Assembly: GCA_007121755.1 (NCBI GenBank)
Contig: SKJZ01000093.1
Span: 1-6,832, forward strand
Direction of reading: 5' to 3'
Length of the DNA: 6,832 nt
Source: Halorhodospira sp.
GTDB lineage: Bacteria; Pseudomonadota; Gammaproteobacteria; Nitrococcales; Halorhodospiraceae
Positions 1-4,938 of the stretch are shown piece by piece. The position numbers and the translations under genes were made by a program. How positions within the stretch are numbered: the stretch's first letter is position 1; each line of letters begins with the position of its first letter. A model generated the notes under the pieces. It was not told the origin of the DNA. It was given only the letters and a program-made list of their open reading frames with translations, and did no database searches.

Positions 1-262
1 CGCTATGCAGCACCGGGCAGGCCAGCGCATCGTTGTGGATACGAAGCGCCAGCGGGGCAAGCAGAGAGGCGGTGTAGAGGCTGTAGTCACACAGCCGCTG
101 GCGGGGGATCCCCAGCCCGTCGCGCTCCAACTGCTTGCTGATCCGGTTCAGCGGCAGGTGGTCGATAAACTTGCTGACCACCGTGTGTGCCAACACGCTC
201 GCCCCGACCTGCGCCCCCGGCATCGGGGCATCCGCATCGGCACGGATTCGGTCGGTTGCTTG
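1..262 (-). pseudogene. IS66-family transposase (TnpC-like), N-terminally truncated and cut by the window edge
   Basis: The minus-strand frame from 262 down to 1 has no stop and encodes about 87 residues. It contains GASVLAHTVVSKFIDHLPL, then NRISKQLERDGLGIPRQRL and a closing CPVLHS. This matches the central part of IS66-family transposases, where a 'LLAHVLVSKYxDHLPLYRQ' block is followed by a 'RSTLxxW' block and then 'VLHxDxTP', the start of the catalytic DDE domain. The window ends just before the first expected catalytic Asp. IS66 transposases are usually about 500 residues, with leucine-zipper and zinc-finger regions before this block. Here a TAA at 263-265 stops the frame directly upstream, so that N-terminal half is absent. 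A strong SD and ATG at 276 open a different frame. I infer a decayed IS remnant beside the heme operon. The family call is firm; whether the C-terminal part is intact cannot be seen. Confidence 0.8.
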
Positions 263-284
263 TTATTGACTCCCATCTCACTCC

Positions 285-290
285 CCTCCT
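285..290 (-). promoter_or_regulatory. Strong Shine-Dalgarno motif ahead of an out-of-frame ATG
   Basis: On the minus strand AGGAGG (290 to 285) lies 8 nt ahead of an ATG at 276-274, ideal spacing for a ribosome binding site. The ATG opens a 42-codon frame (276-148, stop TGA at 150-148) that starts MGVNNKQPTESV. Its later part is translated out of frame across the conserved IS66 block. The site therefore looks like the start of a gene now joined out of frame to the transposase remnant, or a chance match. The motif is directly visible; its function is inferred. Confidence 0.4.
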
Positions 291-333
291 AACAACGCTC
301 GGTCAACATGAGTAATTGAAAGGTCGCCCCCGT

Positions 334-350
334 CGGCTCCGCCGGAGCCG
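334..350. repeat. Small GC-rich inverted repeat (7-bp stem, 3-nt loop)
   Basis: CGGCTCC (334-340), loop GCC, GGAGCCG (344-350) form a perfect 7-bp stem. There is no T-tract on either strand after the stem, so it does not look like an intrinsic terminator. It may be part of a decayed IS end, a protein-binding site or chance in GC-rich DNA. The symmetry is seen directly; no function is assigned. Confidence 0.35.
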
Positions 351-617
351 GCCCAGAGACGCGGGGTGGGTCATCGGAACGCTACCAGGCCATCCTTACA
401 TCTGGCTTACAGCAGCCGGGCGCCCCGGATCATGGACGCACCCGCTTGACCTAGTTGCCCTGTCGCGAGGAGTGGGTTCAATCGTCCCGGACCTGACAAC
501 CCGACGACGCTTTGCTCATTGCCCAGCTCCGGTACCACTATTGATGACGGACGTGACTTGCAACTTCCCCGCCTCCCCACCGAAACTCTCTCCTTCACCC
601 AACACCACTGAGATCTC

Positions 618-1544
618 ATGACTGGAGAATCACTGCGTATCGCGACCCGCCGTTCACAACTCGCCCTCTGGCAAGCCGAGCATGTGGCCGCAGAGCTCCG
701 GCGCCTCCATCCGGGGCTGGAAGTAACCCTGGTACCGATGTCGACCCGCGGCGATGAGATTCTCGACCAGCCCCTCGCCCGCATCGGCGGCAAGGGCCTG
801 TTCATGAAAGAGTTGGAAGAAGGCATGCGGGAGGGCAAGGCCGACCTGGCGGTCCACTCGATGAAGGACGTGCCGTGGCAACTGCCCGACGGTTTCGACA
901 TTGTCGCCATCACCGAGCGGGCTGATCCGCGCGACGCCTTCGTCTCCAACCGGTACAAGGGAATCGGCGAGCTTCCGGAAGGGGTCAAAGTGGGCACGGC
1001 GAGCCTGCGGCGCCAATGCCAAATCAAGGCCCGCCGCCCCGACCTTCAGGTGGAGGTGTTGCGAGGCAATGTCCAGACGCGGCTAGGCAAGCTCGACGAC
1101 GGCCAGTTCGACGCCATCATTCTCGCCGCCTCGGGTCTCGACCGTCTGGAGCTACAGCACCGGATCACCGCTCGGCTATCGCCGGACGAGAGCCTGCCGG
1201 CGGTCGGCCAGGGCGCCCTGGGGATCGAGTGCCGCGCCGATAATGAACGCGTCCGGGAATTGACGGCGGCGCTCAACCATACTCAGACCCGGATCTGCGT
1301 CGACGCCGAACGGGCCATGAACGCCCGACTGGAGGGCAGTTGCCAAGTACCCATCGCCGGCTTCGCCGAGTTGCTGGCCGACGGCCTGCACCTGCGGGGC
1401 TTGGTTGGGTCGCCCGACGGCCGCGAGGTGCTCCGGGGCGAGATCCGCGGCGCACCGGAAGACGCGGCCGCCATTGGCGACAGCCTCGGGCGCGATCTTC
1501 TCGAGCGCGGAGCGGACCGTATTCTTCAAGGGCTGGCAGAGTAG
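618..1544 (+). CDS. hemC: Porphobilinogen deaminase (hydroxymethylbilane synthase), HemC
   Basis: This cytosolic enzyme joins four porphobilinogen molecules into the linear tetrapyrrole hydroxymethylbilane. The 308-residue product is the normal family length. Family residues fall at the same numbers as in E. coli HemC: Arg11 in LRIATRRS, catalytic Asp84 in HSMKDVP, substrate-binding Arg131/Arg132 in TASLRRQ, Arg149 and Arg155 in LRGNVQTR, and Cys242 in EGSCQVPIAG, the covalent attachment point of the dipyrromethane cofactor. The order is domain 1 (about 1-100 plus 200-220), domain 2 (about 105-195) and the C-terminal cofactor domain (about 225-308). The ATG at 618 gives this exact alignment, so the start is secure, although only a weak purine stretch (GAGA at 610-613) precedes it. 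It is the first gene of the cluster and hemD follows after 14 nt. All key residues are intact. Confidence 0.98.
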   Translation: MTGESLRIATRRSQLALWQAEHVAAELRRLHPGLEVTLVPMSTRGDEILDQPLARIGGKGLFMKELEEGMREGKADLAVHSMKDVPWQLPDGFDIVAITERADPRDAFVSNRYKGIGELPEGVKVGTASLRRQCQIKARRPDLQVEVLRGNVQTRLGKLDDGQFDAIILAASGLDRLELQHRITARLSPDESLPAVGQGALGIECRADNERVRELTAALNHTQTRICVDAERAMNARLEGSCQVPIAGFAELLADGLHLRGLVGSPDGREVLRGEIRGAPEDAAAIGDSLGRDLLERGADRILQGLAE

Positions 1545-1558
1545 CGGGGTAGACCAGG

Positions 1559-2356
1559 GTGTCGGATTCGGGCGGGCCACTGAGCGGAACCGCGGTCGTG
1601 TTGACGCGGCCGCAGGGGCAGACCGCGGAGGCGCAACACGCCCTGGAAACCGCGGGGGCCAGGGTGCTGCTCTTCCCGGCGCTGGAGATTGTCCCCGAAC
1701 CGGAGAGCGATGCATTGCGCAATGGGGCCGCCCGCGCCACCGAGGCCCACCGGTTGATCTTCGCCAGCCCCAATGCGGTGCGGTACGGCGTGCCGTGGAT
1801 ACGGCAAGCCGGCGGACCGGCGCCCGGCACCCTCTTTGCCGCCGTCGGCGAGGCAACCGCCGCCGCCCTGGAGCGGGAAGGGTTGGCGCCGGTGGTGCGT
1901 CCGGCCAACGGCGCCACCTCGGAAGACCTGCTCGCCGAACCGGAATTTGTGCAGATCCGCGGCGAGCGTGTCATGATAGTACGAGGGGTTGGCGGAAGAG
2001 GTTACCTGGCCGACACCCTGCGGCGGCGCGGCGCCTCGGTGGAGTTCCTGGAAGTCTACCGGCGGCGGAGGCCCGCGGCTGACCCGGCGCCGCTGCTGAC
2101 CGAAATAAGAAAGGGGGGCGTGGCCGCGGCAGTGGTCACCAGTGCGGAAGCCCTTAAAAATTTTGTGGCCCTCATTGGCCCCGAAGGCCGGGAGTGGCTT
2201 GCCGCGGCGGCATTGATCGTTGTAAGCGAACGTATTGCAGTCCAGGCGAGGCCCTTGGCCAGCCGGGTGGAGGTCGCGGAGACGCCATCAGCGGACCATT
2301 TGGTGGCGGCCGTCGCCCGAGCCCTGGCGATACCGCAACAGGAGCAGAACCGATGA
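1559..2356 (+). CDS. hemD: Uroporphyrinogen-III synthase, HemD
   Basis: HemD closes hydroxymethylbilane with inversion of ring D to give uroporphyrinogen III, the precursor of heme, siroheme and cobalamin. The product is 265 residues, close to the usual 245-265. This family diverges fast, but its landmarks are visible: VVLTRPQGQ near residue 13, FASPNAVRYG (68-77, usually F.S.NAV), AAVGEATAAAL (94-104), VRGVGGRGYLADTLRRRGA (141-159), the conserved Tyr168 in LEVYRRRRP, VTSAEALKNF (193-202) and VVSERIAVQA (221-230). The start is GTG at 1559, 14 nt after the hemC stop. A G-rich stretch (GCGGGG at 1544-1549) lies about 9 nt before it. The stop TGA overlaps the hemX ATG (ATGA, 2353-2356), suggesting translational coupling. 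The two-domain fold appears complete. GTG is the most likely start because upstream sequence is hemC, but a slightly later start cannot be excluded. Confidence 0.95.
   Translation: MSDSGGPLSGTAVVLTRPQGQTAEAQHALETAGARVLLFPALEIVPEPESDALRNGAARATEAHRLIFASPNAVRYGVPWIRQAGGPAPGTLFAAVGEATAAALEREGLAPVVRPANGATSEDLLAEPEFVQIRGERVMIVRGVGGRGYLADTLRRRGASVEFLEVYRRRRPAADPAPLLTEIRKGGVAAAVVTSAEALKNFVALIGPEGREWLAAAALIVVSERIAVQARPLASRVEVAETPSADHLVAAVARALAIPQQEQNR
2340..2344 (+). promoter_or_regulatory. Ribosome binding site that sets the hemX start
   Basis: AGGAG lies within the last codons of hemD, 8 nt before the ATG at 2353. It favours this start over in-frame starts further upstream, which would lie deep inside hemD. 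Confidence 0.7.
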
Positions 2357-3534
2357 GCGACGAACAGCGTCCACCGGCCAGCCCCGACTCGACAGACCCC
2401 TCCGTGCCCGATGCCGAGGAACAGCGGGATACGGATCCCGGCAACGGCGAAGAGCCGCCTGCACCCGCCGCTCCACCTGTCGCGGAAGGGCGCAAGGGGC
2501 CCGCTCAGTGGCCGCTGTGGCTCGTTCTCTTGTTGCTCGCCGTCGCCGGGGGCGGGGGCGGATACTTCCTGTACCACGCCACCGAGACAGCCCGAAGCGA
2601 CTTGGCGGCCGATCTCGCCGAGACACGGAGCGCCGTCGACGGGCTGAGCGAAGCGCTGGAACAGGCCCGCGAAGAGGCCCGGACGGCCGAGGAGCGTGCC
2701 GGCGAGGCGGCCGCAGCCCAGTCGGGATTCTCGGAACGGCTTGCCGGGATGGATGAACGGCTCGCCGGGATGGATGAACAGATCGACGGCTTTGCGAGCC
2801 GGCAGGAGGGGATCGCCGACGGACTCGAGCGCTTGGGCGCCCTGGCCGATGCCCACGAAGAGACCTGGATTCGATCCGAGGCCGGCTATCTCACCCAAGT
2901 CGCCACCCACCGGGTCCGCTTTCACCGCGATATCGACTCCGCCCTAGCGGCCCTGGAGGGCGCCGATGAGTTGCTCACCCGCCTTGGGGGTCGAGGTATC
3001 GGCTCTCGCCAAGCAGTGGGCGAGGCAATCGACGCGCTGCTCGACTACTCTCCACCTAATATGTCGAGGATCGGTAACCGCCTCGACTCTTTGGCGGCAG
3101 CGGTCAACGACTGGAAGCTGCGCGCCGAACGGCGGGACGCTGAGGAGGTGGAGATGCCGTGGACCGGGGCTGACGAGGGGTGGCGAGGGTTGGCCGACCG
3201 CGCCTGGCTGCGGCTGCGGGAAGGGCTGGGCGCTCTGGTGACCATCCACCGTGAGGACGAGGTGGTGCCCTACATCCCCCCGGAGAAGCGCTACTTTCTC
3301 CGCGAGAGCCTGCGGCTGCAGTTAGAGGGCGCCCGGCTCGCACTGATACTGCGCGACGAGGAAATGTACCGAATGAGCCTGGAACGCGCCGGAGAGTGGC
3401 TGGCGCACCACTTTGATATGGAGGACGCCGAGGTGAATGAAGCACGCACGGCCCTTCAAGAGTTGGCGGCCACGTCCATCGTGGCGCAGCCGCCGGATAT
3501 CGGCCCCATCCTCGAACCGTTGAAGCCGTTCTGA
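2353..3534 (+). CDS. hemX: HemX, membrane-anchored accessory protein of the heme cluster
   Basis: This 393-residue protein belongs to the proteobacterial HemX family. The family is often mislabelled 'uroporphyrin-III C-methyltransferase', but no SAM-binding methylase motifs are visible here. Order: an acidic, Pro-rich, probably disordered cytosolic N-terminus (1-50), one membrane segment (about 53-74, PLWLVLLLLAVAGGGGGYF), a long Ala/Glu/Arg-rich coiled coil (about 80-165), then the conserved HemX domain. That domain begins TWIRSEAGYLTQVATHRVRF (171-190) and includes the block YFLRESLRLQLEGARLALIL (314-333). The soluble domain is predicted to face the periplasm. The ATG overlaps the hemD stop by 4 nt and has a good SD. 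hemY follows after one base. A 21-bp in-frame duplication lies in the coiled coil. The exact function is unresolved; family and operon place it with tetrapyrrole synthesis at the membrane. Confidence 0.93.
   Translation: MSDEQRPPASPDSTDPSVPDAEEQRDTDPGNGEEPPAPAAPPVAEGRKGPAQWPLWLVLLLLAVAGGGGGYFLYHATETARSDLAADLAETRSAVDGLSEALEQAREEARTAEERAGEAAAAQSGFSERLAGMDERLAGMDEQIDGFASRQEGIADGLERLGALADAHEETWIRSEAGYLTQVATHRVRFHRDIDSALAALEGADELLTRLGGRGIGSRQAVGEAIDALLDYSPPNMSRIGNRLDSLAAAVNDWKLRAERRDAEEVEMPWTGADEGWRGLADRAWLRLREGLGALVTIHREDEVVPYIPPEKRYFLRESLRLQLEGARLALILRDEEMYRMSLERAGEWLAHHFDMEDAEVNEARTALQELAATSIVAQPPDIGPILEPLKPF
2737..2778 (+). repeat. Two tandem 21-bp units in the HemX coiled coil
   Basis: Units 2737-2757 and 2758-2778 differ at a single base (T or C in the fifth position) and each encodes ERLAGMDE-like heptads (RLAGMDE RLAGMDE). 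The unit is exactly one heptad, so the duplication lengthens the coiled coil by two helical turns and keeps its register. The near identity of the copies suggests a recent slippage event. Confidence 0.85.
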
Positions 3535-3535
3535 C

Positions 3536-4846
3536 ATGCTGCGCCTGTTCACCGCCTTACTGATCCTCATCGCCGCCGTGGCTGGCGCCCTCTATATCAG
3601 CCACGAGGGCGGCTACATCCTCTTCTCGCTTGGCCCCTGGCGCATCGAGATGAACTTGGTGGTCTTTCTGACCCTCCTCGCCCTGGCCGGTTTCGTGCTC
3701 TACCTGCTGCTCGCCACCCTGGGCCGCATCGTCTCACTGCCGCGCCGGTTGAAGCGTTGGCGGCACCAGCGGAAGCTGGCGCGGGCCCGCAACGACCTCA
3801 GCCACGGCCTGCTGGAGCTGGCCGAAGGCGATTACGAGGTCGCAGAGCGGCAACTTACCCGTTCTGCGGCGCGCAGCGAGGCACCGCTGGTCAACTACTT
3901 AGCCGCCGCCATCGCCGCCCAACGCCGCGGCGCACGCGAAATGCGGGACCACTACCTGGCCATAGCCGAACAGGGTGGGCGGCAGGCTCGCACCGCCGTG
4001 CGGCTGCTGCAGGCCCAGTTGCAAACAGACGGCGGGCAGTGGGAGGAGGCTCAGGCGACGCTGACCGATCTGTTGGAGCGGGAGCCAGACCACCGCCGCA
4101 TTCTCGAGCTGATGGTCGCGTGCTGCACCGCGCTAGGCGACTGGGAACGCCTGGAGCACCTCCTGCCACGACTTCGCCGCCACCGTGTCGTCAGCGAGGA
4201 GCAACTGACCGAACTGAACCGATGGGTGGCCCGAGAGCGGCTGACTTATGCCGCCTCCCGCGGGCCGGGCTCACTGGAACGGACCTGGAAAGAGTTGCCC
4301 CGCGCCCTTCGCGGCGACGACGATGCGCTCGGCACCTATATCGACGGCCTGCTGCTCCACGGCCAGTACAAAGCGGCCGAAGCCCTGTTGCGCCGCCGGC
4401 TGCAAAAGTCGTGGAACGACTCCATGCTGCGCCGCTACGCGGCGCTGCCGGCGGCGGCGGGCGGAAACCGCCTGGGCCAAGTGGAGACATGGCTCAAGGA
4501 GCGCCCGGAGAACCCGGTACTCCTCTACCTCGCCGGCATTCTGGCCTTGCGTGAACGCCTCTGGGGACGGGCGCGCAGCTACCTTGAGGCTGCCGTGGCG
4601 CGATCCGCGCAACCGGAGTACTTCAGGGCGCTCGGGGCGCTGCAAGAGCATCTTGGCGAACAAGACGCGGCCAAGGCCAGTTACCGACACGCCCTCGACC
4701 TAGCCGCCCCCGGGGAGCCGCTCCCCGAATTGCCGGAGCCGCGCACCACCAAATCACCGGTTGACGACGAAACGGCGATATCCGTGGCGGAGACTTACCA
4801 AGCGCACAATGAAGACCCCAGCACCGACGCTGGGCCGGCGCGGTAA
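3536..4846 (+). CDS. hemY: HemY, inner-membrane TPR protein of the heme cluster
   Basis: This 436-residue protein is the proteobacterial HemY family, unrelated to the Bacillus protoporphyrinogen oxidase of the same name. Two N-terminal membrane segments are clear, residues about 2-21 and 40-62, separated by GPWRIEMN, which matches the family 'W.IE.S' signature. A basic stretch (RRLKRWRHQRKLARARN, 70-86) follows, then a helical, Ala/Leu-rich TPR-type region. It starts with GLLELAEGDYEVAERQL (91-107) and continues with repeats near 120-150, 160-205 and 325-395, the last being YFRALGALQEHLGEQDAAKA. The last 45 residues are a low-complexity acidic tail. It starts one base after hemX with no clear SD, so translational coupling to hemX is likely. 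It ends the operon; a strong terminator begins 11 nt after the stop. A scaffold role with HemX is often proposed, but no enzymatic motif is visible. Confidence 0.93.
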   Translation: MLRLFTALLILIAAVAGALYISHEGGYILFSLGPWRIEMNLVVFLTLLALAGFVLYLLLATLGRIVSLPRRLKRWRHQRKLARARNDLSHGLLELAEGDYEVAERQLTRSAARSEAPLVNYLAAAIAAQRRGAREMRDHYLAIAEQGGRQARTAVRLLQAQLQTDGGQWEEAQATLTDLLEREPDHRRILELMVACCTALGDWERLEHLLPRLRRHRVVSEEQLTELNRWVARERLTYAASRGPGSLERTWKELPRALRGDDDALGTYIDGLLLHGQYKAAEALLRRRLQKSWNDSMLRRYAALPAAAGGNRLGQVETWLKERPENPVLLYLAGILALRERLWGRARSYLEAAVARSAQPEYFRALGALQEHLGEQDAAKASYRHALDLAAPGEPLPELPEPRTTKSPVDDETAISVAETYQAHNEDPSTDAGPAR

Positions 4847-4857
4847 CATTCCCGGGG

Positions 4858-4913
4858 GCAAGAAAAACGGGCCGAGGGTGGGGGGCTCCGCATCCTCGGC
4901 CCGTTTTTCTTGC
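4858..4913. terminator. Bidirectional rho-independent terminator between hemY and maeB
   Basis: The left arm 4858-4877 (GCAAGAAAAACGGGCCGAGG) and right arm 4894-4913 are perfect reverse complements over 20 bp, around a 16-nt loop. The stem core is CGGGCCGAGG/CCTCGGCCCG, followed by TTTTTCTT on the plus strand; the mirrored AAGAAAAA supplies the T-tract for the minus strand. The loop edges GTG/CAT can add three more pairs, one of them G-T. It lies between the stops of the convergent genes hemY (4846) and maeB (4935), as expected for termination in both directions. Confidence 0.93.
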
Positions 4914-4914
4914 G

Positions 4915-4938
4915 CCTTCTAGCCTTCTAGCCTTCTAG
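4915..4938. repeat. Three tandem copies of an 8-bp unit, CCTTCTAG
   Basis: CCTTCTAG occurs three times in succession (4915-4922, 4923-4930, 4931-4938) with no mismatch. The last copy contains the maeB stop codon (minus-strand TAG, 4937-4935). Because CTAG is its own reverse complement and 8 is not a multiple of 3, the array puts a TAG in all six reading frames. The copies are directly visible; slippage is the simplest origin. Confidence 0.9.

Larger units (their letters stand above)
277..617. other. Gene-free region between the IS66 remnant and hemC
   Basis: About 340 bases separate the transposase remnant (leftward) from hemC (rightward). Open frames here, on both strands, give Arg/Pro-rich products with no recognisable family, and the longest on the minus strand is mainly an antisense shadow of hemC. 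The hemC promoter should lie here, but I find no -35/-10 pair good enough to call. Candidates such as TTGACC at 447-452 or TTGCTC at 512-517 lack a good -10 at 16-18 nt. The region contains one 7-bp hairpin, listed separately. No tRNA or riboswitch core is evident. The 70 bases just before hemC are C-rich and G-poor, so an unstructured leader is likely. Confidence 0.6.

Noticed and set aside
148..276. 42-codon ORF MGVNNKQPTESV... on the minus strand as a real gene
   Set aside because: It has a good SD, but its second half is an Arg/Ser/Trp-rich out-of-frame reading of the conserved IS66 block, so the product is unlikely to be functional. Noted under the remnant instead.
470..500. Possible tRNA T-arm (GGGTTCAATCGTCC)
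   Set aside because: The GTTCAATC loop is tRNA-like, but the flanking 5-bp stem does not pair and no acceptor, D or anticodon arm can be folded around it.
316..621. 101-codon plus-strand ORF ahead of hemC
   Set aside because: It has no SD and no recognisable motif, is rich in Arg and Pro, and runs into the hemC start; best explained as non-coding leader.
407..1027. 206-codon minus-strand ORF across the hemC leader and 5' part
   Set aside because: It is antisense to firmly identified hemC, Ser/Arg-rich, and matches no family that I recognise: a GC-bias shadow.
2194..2352. In-frame extension of hemX upstream of the ATG at 2353
   Set aside because: It would lie inside hemD in another frame, reads as a low-complexity Gly/Arg-rich shadow, and the ATG at 2353 has a proper SD and the classic ATGA overlap.
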